From the NCBI GenBank assembly GCA_002796325.1, contig PCXA01000008.1:1-54478 (forward strand): a stretch of DNA of 54,478 nt, written 5' to 3'. The stretch's first letter is position 1; every line of letters starts with the position of its first letter. The position numbers and the translations under genes are program-made. The notes below the pieces were generated by a model. The model did not search any database. It saw only the letters and a program-made list of their open reading frames with translations, and was not told the DNA's origin. This stretch comes from Deltaproteobacteria bacterium CG11_big_fil_rev_8_21_14_0_20_47_16. GTDB taxonomy: Bacteria > UBA10199 > GCA-002796325 > 1-14-0-20-47-16. This document shows, piece after piece, positions 34,679-42,444 of the stretch.

Positions 34679-35279
34679 TGACTACTCCCTTGAAACTGCG
34701 CCGATGAATCGGCGTTGGACCAAAGCGATTGATTTCATCGAGGTGCGCCTTCGTACCATAGCCTTTGTGATTGGCAAACCCAAAATTCGGAAATTCTTGC
34801 TGTAACGCATGCATCATGCGGTCCCGCGTTACCTTGGCAATAATAGATGCAGCTGCAATACAATGACTAAGTGCATCACCATCAATGATGGGTTGCTGGG
34901 GACATTGCAAATCAAGCGCATCACGACCATCGACCAAAACAACGTCAGGAAATGGGTTTAGCGCCTTTATAGCTAAGAGCATTGCCTTTCGACTGGCTTG
35001 AAGAATGTTAATTTTATCAATCTCTTGAGGTTCTACAATACCAACACCATACGACATAGCGTTGGAGATAATGAGTGGATAGAGTGCGTCACGATTTTTA
35101 GGTGATAACTTTTTGGAATCATTTACGCCTGGGATTAATACTTTAGGCGAAAAAATAACGGCCGCAGCAACAACAGGTCCCGCCAAACAACCACGGCCCG
35201 CTTCATCAACACCCGCCACTTTTAAAAAGGAACGGGCCCACCAGGCCCGTTCATATTCTAATAAATCTACCACGCGCAC
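34656..35279 (-). CDS. rnhB: Ribonuclease HII
   Basis: Removes ribonucleotides from RNA/DNA hybrids and misincorporated ribonucleotides from DNA. The 207-residue protein shows VAGVDEAGRGCLAGPVVAA with the first catalytic Asp-Glu pair, VNDSKKL, VLVDGRDAL, and ASIIAKVTRDRMM with another active-site residue. The start is uncertain: GTG at 35279 lies too near GAGGGG, while the GTG at 35273 has better spacing. It is in its usual place after rplS. A terminator-like hairpin lies within the first codons, so expression may be attenuated from the rpsP-rplS transcript. Confidence 0.94.
   Translation of the reverse strand: MRVVDLLEYERAWWARSFLKVAGVDEAGRGCLAGPVVAAAVIFSPKVLIPGVNDSKKLSPKNRDALYPLIISNAMSYGVGIVEPQEIDKINILQASRKAMLLAIKALNPFPDVVLVDGRDALDLQCPQQPIIDGDALSHCIAAASIIAKVTRDRMMHALQQEFPNFGFANHKGYGTKAHLDEINRFGPTPIHRRSFKGVVNGGQKIS
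35223..35251 (-). terminator. Terminator-like hairpin inside the rnhB 5' coding region
   Basis: On the minus strand AACGGGCC and GGCCCGTT form a perfect 8-bp GC-rich stem with a 5-base loop (35231-35251), followed by CCTTTTTAAAA. This is the shape of an intrinsic terminator. It begins about 50 bases after the rplS stop but lies within codons about 10-17 of rnhB. It may partly terminate the ribosomal-protein transcript. Confidence 0.5.
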
Positions 35280-35300
35280 CCCCTCGCGTTGTTGATATAT

Positions 35301-35756
35301 TTACTTGGTATCTGTTGCTACCACTTCAGCTGCAGGCGCTTCTTCTGTTACCGCTGCGGCTTCAGAAATCAACTCTGGTGCAACCTCAGCCACAACAGCT
35401 GCAGTACCATAATCGTGTTTACGCTGTTCAATACGAGCTGAACGACCTGTTAATTCGCGAAGGTAGTACAATTTAGCACGGCGCACTTTACCACGTGTCT
35501 TCACTTCAATTTTATCAATCATTGGTGAATGCAATGGGAATACACGCTCAACACCAACACCAGAAGACATCTTGCGCACAGTAAAGGTTTCGTGAATGTC
35601 TCCACCCTTGCGCTTGATGACAATGCCTTCAAAAATCTGAATGCGTTGTTTTTCACCTTCTGTAATTTTGGCATGCACACGAACCAAATCTCCCGAACGG
35701 AATGTTGGGATATTTTTCTTGAGCTGCTGTTTGCTAATCTCTTCCATGATATTCAT
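35301..35756 (-). CDS. rplS: 50S ribosomal protein L19 with acidic C-terminal extension
   Basis: Large-subunit protein at the 30S-50S interface. The core (about residues 1-115) is typical: [30 protein letters not shown] and the basic [21 protein letters not shown]. The remaining roughly 35 residues, rich in Ala, Glu and Val ([14 protein letters not shown]), extend it to 151 residues, against about 115 in most bacteria. AAGGAG precedes the ATG. It is the last ribosomal protein gene of the ffh-rpsP-khpA-trmD-rplS set. Confidence 0.96.
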   Translation of the reverse strand: MNIMEEISKQQLKKNIPTFRSGDLVRVHAKITEGEKQRIQIFEGIVIKRKGGDIHETFTVRKMSSGVGVERVFPLHSPMIDKIEVKTRGKVRRAKLYYLRELTGRSARIEQRKHDYGTAAVVAEVAPELISEAAAVTEEAPAAEVVATDTK

Positions 35757-35765
35757 AACTACTCC

Positions 35766-36494
35766 TTATCCTTTCCAACCTAGTGTCTTCAAAAATGAGA
35801 CATCGTCTTGTGTTAATTCAACTCGTTTTAATAATTCCGAACGTCGTTCAAACGTTCGTTTCAATTCTTGCTGTCGTCGCCACTTTTTAATGGCACCATG
35901 ATTACCCGACATTAAAATCTCTGGCACCTGCTGAGATTCAAACTCTGCAGGACGTGTGTAGTGGGGATATTCTAGCAACCCCGTTGTGTGTGAGTCATTT
36001 TGGGCCGATTCAGAATTTCCCAAAACACCCGGTAACAGCCGCGTTACCGCTTCACACACCACAAGTGCGGGAACTTCACCACCTGTGACCACATAATCTC
36101 CAATCGATATTTCCCGGTCAATGCGTGATGACACAAAGCGCTCATCAACACCTTCGTAATGGCCACATACCAAAATCAACTGATCGTAAGTAGCCAATTC
36201 TTGTGCCATGGCCTGATTAAAGGCTTGGCCTTGGGCACTCAGCAAAACTCGCAGGCTCTTACCCTTTTTTGGCACCGCATCAACTGCGTGGGACAACACA
36301 TCAGCCTTCATAACCATGCCAGCGCCACCACCATAGGGAGTATCATCCACTTTGTGATGCACGTCAGTTGCATGGTCTCGGATATTGTGACGATGAATCG
36401 TCACTAAACCAGCTTCAATTGCCCGCTTCATGATACTTGCTGAAAGCGGACTTTCAAAAGCCTCCGGGAAAATCGTTAAAATATCAATGAGCAT
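35766..36494 (-). CDS. trmD: tRNA (guanine-37-N1)-methyltransferase
   Basis: Methylates G37 of tRNAs reading CNN codons to prevent frameshifting. The 242-residue SPOUT protein shows VDDTPYGGGAGMVMKAD, LILVCGHYEGVDERF and ISIGDYVVTGGEVPALV, which form the knotted SAM site. The C-terminal helical domain has SGNHGAIKKWRR. It follows the KH-domain gene by eight bases and precedes rplS by nine, tightly packed. The rimM gene commonly found just upstream is not there. Confidence 0.97.
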   Translation of the reverse strand: MLIDILTIFPEAFESPLSASIMKRAIEAGLVTIHRHNIRDHATDVHHKVDDTPYGGGAGMVMKADVLSHAVDAVPKKGKSLRVLLSAQGQAFNQAMAQELATYDQLILVCGHYEGVDERFVSSRIDREISIGDYVVTGGEVPALVVCEAVTRLLPGVLGNSESAQNDSHTTGLLEYPHYTRPAEFESQQVPEILMSGNHGAIKKWRRQQELKRTFERRSELLKRVELTQDDVSFLKTLGWKG

Positions 36495-36502
36495 TACTAT
36501 TG

Positions 36503-36823
36503 TTACTCAATAATTTCCAACACGGCACGGCGGCGCGCTTTCGTAGAAGCAGCCGACAAAATCGTGCGCATGGAACGGGCCGTACGACCCTGCTTACCAA
36601 TAATTTTACCTAAATCTTCTTTGGCCACACGCAATTCCAAAACCACGGTAGAATTGCCATCCACTTCGGTAACATCCACTTTTTCTGGGCTGTCCACAAG
36701 TGCCTTGGCCATCATTGCAATCAAGTCTTTCAGTGCTGCCGCATTTTGAGCGGCCTGTTCTGGGGTAACGGTTGCACCAGATTCACCAGTCACCATATCT
36801 GTCATTTTTTGCCAGAGTCCCAT
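36503..36823 (-). CDS. khpA: KH-domain RNA-binding protein (KhpA/YlqC family)
   Basis: A 106-residue single KH-domain protein, usually found next to rpsP and proposed to bind RNA with KhpB in some species. The C-terminal part holds the KH signature [20 protein letters not shown] with the GxxG loop. The first 40 residues, rich in Ala and Gln, precede the core and make it longer than the roughly 75-80 residues of typical YlqC. It lies between rpsP and trmD, the canonical position. Confidence 0.88.
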   Translation of the reverse strand: MGLWQKMTDMVTGESGATVTPEQAAQNAAALKDLIAMMAKALVDSPEKVDVTEVDGNSTVVLELRVAKEDLGKIIGKQGRTARSMRTILSAASTKARRRAVLEIIE

Positions 36824-36843
36824 GTATTCCTCCGAGTGAGTAA

Positions 36844-37089
36844 TTAGGCAACAGGTTGTTGCTTCAACAAACTTTGAATGGTTTCAGAAGGCTTTGCACC
36901 CTTCGACAACCAGTACTTCACGCGATCCGGTGCTTTCCAGGTCACTTTTTGTTCTGTTTTTTTGGGATCATATGTACCCAAGATCTCAAGGTGCTTACCA
37001 TCACGGGGGCACTCTGAATCAGCAACCACAATCCGGAACTGTGGGTTTTTCTTGGCACCATAACGGGCCATGCGAATCTTTACTGCCAT
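36844..37089 (-). CDS. rpsP: 30S ribosomal protein S16
   Basis: Small-subunit assembly protein of 81 residues. The N-terminus [20 protein letters not shown] and the segment [16 protein letters not shown] are typical, as is [16 protein letters not shown]. The ribosome binding site AAAGGAG lies before the ATG. It starts the ribosomal part of the operon after ffh. Confidence 0.97.
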   Translation of the reverse strand: MAVKIRMARYGAKKNPQFRIVVADSECPRDGKHLEILGTYDPKKTEQKVTWKAPDRVKYWLSKGAKPSETIQSLLKQQPVA

Positions 37090-37104
37090 AACGTTCTCCT
37101 TTAG

Positions 37105-38433
37105 TTATCTTCCAAACAATTGTTTCAACGCTTGCATCTTACCACCACGCATGCGCTTGAACGCAACTTGCATGGTTTCAAATTCCTTAATCAATCGGTT
37201 CACATCTGAAACTTGTCGGCCGCATCCAAGTGCAATGCGTTTGCGCCGAGATCCGTTTAAAAGCTTTGGATTCTGACGCTCCGCTTCGGTCATCGAATCG
37301 ATTATCGATTCTTTTACGCGAAGATCCTTTTCAATATCATTCACATTCACCTTATCCATCATGCGACCTGCACCGGGCACCATCTTGAGCATCGATTCCA
37401 TCGACCCCAATTTTTTCATCATACGTAGCTGCTTGCGAAATTCATTTAATGAAAACTGCCCGCTACTTAATCCCTTTGCGGCTTCACGCGCTTCATCTTC
37501 ACTGACTAGCCCTTGTGCCCGCTCAACAAGACTGGCCAAATCGCCCATGTCGAGGATTCGAGACGCCATGCGATCTGGATAAAAGGCTTCAAGGTCCGCA
37601 GGTTTTTCACCAGTTCCAATAAAGCAAATGGGCTTACCCAATTGGTGGCGAATCGATAAGGCCACACCACCACGTGCGTCACCATCTGCTTTACTCAACA
37701 CCACACCGGTAATATCTGTGGCTTCATCAAAACGCTTCGCGGTGGAAAGACCTGTCTGTCCAGCCATGGCATCGATCACCAGAAAACGGTGTTGCGGTTT
37801 TACAGCATCCGCAATTTGCTTCAACTCCGTCATCAAGTCATCGTCGATGGCCAATCGTCCCGCGGTATCCAAAAACACCGTATCGAAGCCGAACTTAGCT
37901 GCATGATCAACTGCGTCTTTCGCAATTTGTGCCGGTTTTCCAGTGCTCGGCGTTGGATAAACATCCAACGACAACTGCCGACCCAAACTATTGAGCTGTT
38001 CAATTGCAGCAGGACGCGCCAAATCGAGTGGTACCAAAAGTGGGCGACGCTTTTCACGGTGTGCAGCCAATGCCAACTTGGCAAGTGATGTGGTCTTACC
38101 ACTTCCCTGCAAACCCAATCCCAAAAAAACAACAGGTGGTTTGCCTGCCCACGAAAACGCCTGGGCTTCACCACCTAAAACTGTGGTGAGTTCTTCATAA
38201 ACAATTTTGGAAAATTGTTCAGCAGGTGAAAAACTATTGAGACACTCTTCACCACGTGCACGCTCTGCAACTTGCGCTGTAAATTGCCGCACGACTTCGA
38301 TGTGAACATCGGCGGAAAGTAAGGCCATCCGAATTTCACGGACCGCCTCTTGAATGTGATTTTCAGAGAGCTTCCCCCGACCCCGAAGGGTTCGAAAGGT
38401 TTCACGCAAACGACCTGTAAGTGCTTCAAACAC
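37105..38433 (-). CDS. ffh: Signal recognition particle GTPase Ffh (SRP54)
   Basis: Binds signal sequences of nascent membrane proteins together with 4.5S RNA and docks to FtsY. The N domain starts MFEALTGRLRETFRTLRGRG. The G domain carries LGLQGSGKTTSLAKLA (P-loop), LDTAGRLAIDD, LSKADGDARGG and GTGEKPADLE. The methionine-rich M domain follows, including LGSMESMLKMVPG and RKRIALGCGR. The start is GTG with GGAAGG upstream. Its 442 residues are normal. It heads the translation operon with rpsP. Confidence 0.97.
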   Translation of the reverse strand: MFEALTGRLRETFRTLRGRGKLSENHIQEAVREIRMALLSADVHIEVVRQFTAQVAERARGEECLNSFSPAEQFSKIVYEELTTVLGGEAQAFSWAGKPPVVFLGLGLQGSGKTTSLAKLALAAHREKRRPLLVPLDLARPAAIEQLNSLGRQLSLDVYPTPSTGKPAQIAKDAVDHAAKFGFDTVFLDTAGRLAIDDDLMTELKQIADAVKPQHRFLVIDAMAGQTGLSTAKRFDEATDITGVVLSKADGDARGGVALSIRHQLGKPICFIGTGEKPADLEAFYPDRMASRILDMGDLASLVERAQGLVSEDEAREAAKGLSSGQFSLNEFRKQLRMMKKLGSMESMLKMVPGAGRMMDKVNVNDIEKDLRVKESIIDSMTEAERQNPKLLNGSRRKRIALGCGRQVSDVNRLIKEFETMQVAFKRMRGGKMQALKQLFGR

Positions 38434-38496
38434 AAGACCTTCCCGTGTTGTAAAAGCCGACGGCTTCTAATGGATGGTTATATAGATGTCAAAGGG

Positions 38497-38904
38497 TTAT
38501 TTTTTAACGGTTTTGGCAATTTGGTCCAAAATACCGTTCACAAAAGCACCACTTTCCTCAGAACCAAATTTCTTAGCAATTTCAATAGCTTCGTTCATTG
38601 TGACCTTCATGGGAATGTCGGGACAATAGGCCAACTCGAAGATGGCCAGCCGCAATAAATTGCGGTCCACAGCTGCCATACGACCCAATTTCCAGTGTGA
38701 TGAGAACTGGCCAATGTGCTGGTCAATATCTGCAAGTTTTTCCACCGTTCCTAGCAACAAGCGGTTGGCGAACTCGCGTGTTTCAGAATCAGCAGGATTT
38801 TCTTCCCAATAATGAATCACCGTCTGGGTGTCCACAGCACCCGACATGTCGCGCTGAAACAAAAATTGGAGCGCCGCCTCACGGCCCTTTCGTCGATTTC
38901 CCAT
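38497..38904 (-). CDS. nusB: Transcription antitermination factor NusB
   Basis: An all-helical 135-residue protein that binds boxA RNA with S10 to support rRNA antitermination. MGNRRKGREAALQFLFQRDM at the start, MAAVDRNLLRLAIFEL in the middle and VTMNEAIEIAKKFGSEESG toward the end are the family signatures. It is the last gene of the ribE-ribBA-ribH-nusB operon, six bases after ribH, an arrangement common in proteobacteria. Confidence 0.95.
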   Translation of the reverse strand: MGNRRKGREAALQFLFQRDMSGAVDTQTVIHYWEENPADSETREFANRLLLGTVEKLADIDQHIGQFSSHWKLGRMAAVDRNLLRLAIFELAYCPDIPMKVTMNEAIEIAKKFGSEESGAFVNGILDQIAKTVKK

Positions 38905-38910
38905 AGAGCA

Positions 38911-39375
38911 CTAAACCTTTTTTAATACCTGAATTGTTTCCAATAATGCCAACATGGCTTCTCGGCCTTTACTACCCTCTTTGCCTGCCGAACGTTCCGC
39001 AGCTTGTTGCAACGTGTCTGTTGTTAATACACCAAATGACATGGGGGTATTTGTTTCCAACATGGCTTGCATCACACCATCGGTAACACCCTGGCAGACA
39101 TATTGAAAATGGGGTGTTCCCCCTTGAATCACACAACCCAAACACAAAATACCATCATACTTTTTGCTCTGTGCAAATTTTTTAGCAACCACCGGAATTT
39201 CAAATGCACCGGGTACATAAGCCACGTCGATTGTATTGCTCTTGCCGTCGAGTTTCTCAAATGCTTCCAATGCATCTTGCAACAATGCATCGGTGATGTG
39301 ATGATTAAAACGCGACACCACAATAGCAACACGTTTATCTTTGGCAGATAAAATTTCCTCACAAATTATAGACAT
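38911..39375 (-). CDS. ribH: 6,7-dimethyl-8-ribityllumazine synthase
   Basis: Condenses 5-amino-6-ribitylaminouracil with 3,4-dihydroxy-2-butanone 4-phosphate. The 154-residue protein shows VSRFNHHITDALLQ, YVPGAFEIPVVAKK and CLGCVIQGGTPHFQYVC, where ribosomal-lumazine enzymes often have GxTxHF, plus SFGVLTTDTLQQA. Its ATG overlaps the ribBA stop (TGATG). The large shell-forming quaternary structure of the family cannot be judged from sequence. Confidence 0.96.
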   Translation of the reverse strand: MSIICEEILSAKDKRVAIVVSRFNHHITDALLQDALEAFEKLDGKSNTIDVAYVPGAFEIPVVAKKFAQSKKYDGILCLGCVIQGGTPHFQYVCQGVTDGVMQAMLETNTPMSFGVLTTDTLQQAAERSAGKEGSKGREAMLALLETIQVLKKV

Positions 39376-40640
39376 CAGACTTTCTCCAGAATGTGACCGA
39401 GTTTTTTGCGCTTGGTTTCAAGATAATGACGATTTTGATCTTTGGGGGTCATTTCGATTTGAACGCGTTCCACAACTTCCAATCCATAGCCTTCAATACC
39501 CACAATTTTGCGGGGGTTATTGGTCAGCAAACGTATCTTGCCCACACCCAAATCACGCAGGATTTGCGCACCAATACCGTATTCCCGAAGATCTGCCTTG
39601 AAACCCAGATGTTCATTGGCTTCAACGGTGTCCATGCCCTTGTCTTGCAGCGCGTAGGCCTTGAGCTTGTTGACCAAACCAATGCCGCGGCCTTCCTGGC
39701 GGATATAGAGCAGCACGCCTTTGCCTTGATCAGCAATCTGCTGGAGTGCTGCATGCAGCTGGTCGCCGCAATCGCATCGGGCAGAGCCAAAGACATCACC
39801 AGTTAAGCATTCGGAATGCACACGCACCAAAGTGGGTTCATCCTTTTTAATATCACCCAATGTGAGCGCCAAATGTGTGCGGCCATCGCAGTCATTGTCA
39901 TAGGCCACGACTTTAAACTGAGTGGATCCCCCCTCACCCCGCCCCTCTCCCACAGGGATAGGGAGTGTGGTCTCCGCTGCGCGGCGCACGAGTTGTTCGC
40001 GCTGCATGCGGTATTGGATGATGTCTGCAACGGATACAATATGAAGTGAATGTTCGGCTGCTAACTTTTCCAATTCGGGACGACGTGCCATGCTTCCGTC
40101 ATCATTCAAGATTTCACAGATGATACCTGCAGGCTTAAGACCCGCGAGCCGTGCTAAATCCACAGAACCTTCGGTCTGACCTGTGCGCACCAAAACGCCG
40201 CCAGACTTGGCTTGCAGCGGAAAGATGTGACCGGGGCGAACCAACTCTTCTGGCTTGGTATTATCTTTCATTACAATTTGAATCGTGTGCGAACGATCCG
40301 CAGCAGAAATCCCTGTGGAAATCCCATCGCGCGCATCAATTGAAACCGTAAACCCCGTTTGGTAACGCGCGGTATTCGTATTCACCATCATGGGTAAATC
40401 CAGTTCACGACAGCGCTCTTCGGTCAACGTGACACAGATCAAACCGCGACCCAACTTGGCCATGAAGTTAATGGTTTCGGGGGTGACCTTTTCGGCCGCC
40501 ATGCAGAAGTCGCCTTCGTTTTCGCGATCTTCATCATCAACCAAGATAACAATTTTGCCACGGCGCATTTCCTCGAGCGCCATTTCAACGCGGGCAATGC
40601 TGCTAATTTTGGAAGTGTCACTTAATGGGATAATGCTCAT
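39375..40640 (-). CDS. ribBA: Bifunctional DHBP synthase / GTP cyclohydrolase II
   Basis: Catalyses the two entry reactions of riboflavin synthesis. The N-terminal RibB domain (about 1-205) has the acidic metal site [12 protein letters not shown], and [15 protein letters not shown]. The C-terminal RibA domain carries the zinc motif [20 protein letters not shown] and [15 protein letters not shown], with [11 protein letters not shown] after it. Between the domains the linker includes the odd Gly/Glu-rich stretch [13 protein letters not shown], encoded by a palindromic DNA element. It starts two bases after ribE and overlaps ribH by one base. Length 421 residues. Confidence 0.96.
   Translation of the reverse strand: MSIIPLSDTSKISSIARVEMALEEMRRGKIVILVDDEDRENEGDFCMAAEKVTPETINFMAKLGRGLICVTLTEERCRELDLPMMVNTNTARYQTGFTVSIDARDGISTGISAADRSHTIQIVMKDNTKPEELVRPGHIFPLQAKSGGVLVRTGQTEGSVDLARLAGLKPAGIICEILNDDGSMARRPELEKLAAEHSLHIVSVADIIQYRMQREQLVRRAAETTLPIPVGEGRGEGGSTQFKVVAYDNDCDGRTHLALTLGDIKKDEPTLVRVHSECLTGDVFGSARCDCGDQLHAALQQIADQGKGVLLYIRQEGRGIGLVNKLKAYALQDKGMDTVEANEHLGFKADLREYGIGAQILRDLGVGKIRLLTNNPRKIVGIEGYGLEVVERVQIEMTPKDQNRHYLETKRKKLGHILEKV
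39943..39963. repeat. Short palindrome encoding the RibBA interdomain linker
   Basis: CCCTCTCCC and GGGATAGGG form a 9-bp inverted repeat with one mismatch and a three-base loop, within the C/G-rich stretch 39930-39966. It is in frame with ribBA and translates to a Gly/Glu-rich segment that is not part of either enzyme domain. Elements of this kind are found dispersed in many proteobacterial genomes. Its copy number here is unknown; no second copy was seen in this window. Confidence 0.5.
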
Positions 40641-40642
40641 AA

Positions 40643-41293
40643 TTAAAATCCATGCTTCTTGAGGAAGCGTTCCTTAATTTGCGGGGCATTGTGAAACGCC
40701 TCGGATTCCATAAAGCCCAGCTTCTCTACATATTTACCCAAAATATCAACTTCTAAATTGACCCTATCCCCCACCTTGAGTGCGTGGAATGTGGTCTGCA
40801 GCTGCGTATGCGGAATGACACATACCGTAAAGCTGGTCTCGGTGCTGCGCGCCACAGTAAGGCTGACGCCATCAACAGTGACTGATCCCTTATCGACAAT
40901 GTAGCGAAAAATGTTGCTTGGAATTTCAATGGTAATTTCTTTGGTGTTGCCCAGGTCCTGGATGTCCAAGACTGGGGAGACGGCATCCACGTGACCTTGC
41001 ACAAAGTGCCCCCCTAGGCGATCCCCGACGCGTAATGGGCGTTCTACGTTCACGGAACTGCCCACCTGAAGCTGGCTTAAGTTGGTGATTTTGAGGGTTT
41101 CGGTGGCCAAATCTGCCCAAAACGTATGGCCCAGGCGCGATGTGACGGTCAGACAGACCCCATTAATCGCAATAGAGTCGCCCACATTCAAATCATCAAG
41201 GTTAAAGTGAACCTCGACCTCTAAGCGCACACCCTCTTGATTTTTCTCGATTTTCTTCACCTTGCCGGTGCCTTCAATAATGCCCGTAAACAT
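40643..41293 (-). CDS. ribE: Riboflavin synthase, alpha chain
   Basis: Dismutates two lumazine molecules to riboflavin. The 216-residue protein has the duplicated lumazine-binding fold. The first copy starts [14 protein letters not shown] with [13 protein letters not shown]; the second has [12 protein letters not shown] and [14 protein letters not shown]. It is first in the ribE-ribBA-ribH-nusB operon and has a perfect -35 box upstream. No FMN riboswitch is apparent in the 135 bases before the start. Confidence 0.96.
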   Translation of the reverse strand: MFTGIIEGTGKVKKIEKNQEGVRLEVEVHFNLDDLNVGDSIAINGVCLTVTSRLGHTFWADLATETLKITNLSQLQVGSSVNVERPLRVGDRLGGHFVQGHVDAVSPVLDIQDLGNTKEITIEIPSNIFRYIVDKGSVTVDGVSLTVARSTETSFTVCVIPHTQLQTTFHALKVGDRVNLEVDILGKYVEKLGFMESEAFHNAPQIKERFLKKHGF

Positions 41294-41369
41294 AGTGGAG
41301 GGCCTATTAGCAGGTTTTAGGATGCTGTCACGTATTTTGGGAGGGATTTAATGGGATGAGAAGTCAGGT

Positions 41370-41398
41370 ATAGCAAGTTGTTTAGGGCGGCGTGTCAA
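41370..41398 (-). promoter_or_regulatory. Sigma70 promoter of ribE-ribBA-ribH-nusB
   Basis: Minus strand: perfect TTGACA (41393-41398), a 17-base spacer and TGCTAT (41370-41375). The leader to the ribE start is about 70 bases and shows no riboswitch-like structure. Confidence 0.6.
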
Positions 41399-41428
41399 TT
41401 ACACTACTACCAAACCAACGAGCCTCAA

Positions 41429-41962
41429 TTAAAACACGCTCTCGTAGTAATCGACCAGATAATCTTTTAGATTGAGCGTAGCAGCCACAGCATGGCCTCC
41501 ACCCCATCCGACTACCTTCCCTACAATAAGCCCAGCAACTGAACCCAAAGCACCGGGCCCAGGTCCACCTAGCACAATACCAACCGACCCGCCAAGGAGC
41601 CCTCCCCCAAGAACAGTCTTGTCTGAAAACTGAGACGGCAACTCTCTATGTCTTTTAGCAGACAGTTGATATCGTCTATACATGGGGGCATTGGGCTTTA
41701 GAATCCCATTATAAATCAAATTTTCAGCAAACTTTGACATAGGTTTAACAGTATAGCAGCCATCATTGTAGCCTGGCTCAGATTCCGGACAGTGATTTTT
41801 TGAGGTTGCAAAATCGTAGAGCTCTTTTATCTGAGAATATTCATTAATATCGATCTTTCCGTCGCTCATCGCTGAATTATAAATATGAATCGCGGTCTGA
41901 TCATCGATAGGATTGCTATGGTCATAAAAATAGCGATAACGATCTATAACTAGTGAATACAT
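41429..41962 (-). CDS. Orphan 177-aa protein with glycine-rich hydrophobic segment, sigma28 promoter
   Basis: I do not recognise this protein. The start at 41962 is set by AAGGAG seven bases upstream; the frame extends further but without such a site. It has no signal peptide. Residues about 1-100 are hydrophilic, with a degenerate EF-hand-like loop (SDGKIDINEY) and two cysteines. Residues about 120-160 form a long Gly-rich hydrophobic stretch (LGGGLLGGSVGIVLGG; GSVAGLIVGKVVGWGGG), typical of glycine-zipper membrane insertion and seen in some toxins and effectors. The C-terminus is polar. A sigma28-type promoter stands upstream, shared in sequence with the 89-aa orphan at 47939-48208. Role unknown. 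Confidence 0.7.
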   Translation of the reverse strand: MYSLVIDRYRYFYDHSNPIDDQTAIHIYNSAMSDGKIDINEYSQIKELYDFATSKNHCPESEPGYNDGCYTVKPMSKFAENLIYNGILKPNAPMYRRYQLSAKRHRELPSQFSDKTVLGGGLLGGSVGIVLGGPGPGALGSVAGLIVGKVVGWGGGHAVAATLNLKDYLVDYYESVF

Positions 41963-41999
41963 ATACTTTCTCCTTAGTTTACCCGTCCCCTTGTTATTA

Positions 42000-42029
42000 T
42001 TATCGGCAGATTTTAGCAAAAGTTGCTTA
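42000..42029 (-). promoter_or_regulatory. Sigma28/FliA-type promoter, copy A
   Basis: On the minus strand GCAACTTT (42019-42026), 11 bases and GCCGATAA (42000-42007). The -10 is a perfect FliA box, the spacing is exact, and the -35 matches five of eight positions of TAAAGTTT. It lies 38 bases before the ATG of the glycine-rich orphan. Bases 42000-42029 match 48253-48282 at 26 of 30 positions. Confidence 0.65.
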
Positions 42030-42072
42030 AAAATTATTGTTATTTATCATATATTTGCATGATATTCAAATA

Positions 42073-42441
42073 CTACCAACCAATGCAGTCGCGGATACGT
42101 TTGATGAGGTCTGGGGCCTTGCAAGGCCTGAGGATGTAGCCATCGCCCTTCACATTGCGCACTTTTTCAGGTGTAACAGCAATGGAATTGGCCGTAATCA
42201 GAAGCACTGGAATTTGGGCAGTCGTTTGATTATTTTTGATGTGTTCACATACCTCATATCCCGTCATGTGCGGCATCCGGATATCCAAGAGCGCCATATC
42301 GGGTAAAAGTTTTGTGACCAACTCCAACGCTTCAGCCCCATCATGGGCCAAGATCACTTCATAGCCTGCTGACGTTAGCTGGTCTGCCGTCATTTCCAAT
42401 CCATCTTGTTCGTCATCAGCTAACACAATGCGCTTGGCCAT
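42073..42441 (-). CDS. Response regulator receiver, partner of the adjacent histidine kinase
   Basis: A 122-residue single receiver. The acidic residues lie in VLADDEQDGLE and the phosphoacceptor Asp in ALLDIRMPHMTG. LLITANSIAV covers the switch position, with Ala-Asn where Thr/Ser-Ala is common. The conserved C-terminal Lys is replaced by Arg (ILRPC instead of xxKPx), which may alter phosphorylation dynamics. It begins three bases after the stop of the kinase gene, so the two form a cognate pair. There is no output domain. Confidence 0.88.
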   Translation of the reverse strand: MAKRIVLADDEQDGLEMTADQLTSAGYEVILAHDGAEALELVTKLLPDMALLDIRMPHMTGYEVCEHIKNNQTTAQIPVLLITANSIAVTPEKVRNVKGDGYILRPCKAPDLIKRIRDCIGW

Positions 42442-42444
42442 TGA

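Noticed and set aside
41294-41428. Possible FMN riboswitch before ribE
   Set aside because: None of the conserved RFN helices could be traced in the leader; only a promoter is visible.
41860-41890. Functional EF-hand in the glycine-rich orphan
   Set aside because: Only a DGKIDxxE-like fragment; the loop lacks acidic residues at positions 1 and 3.
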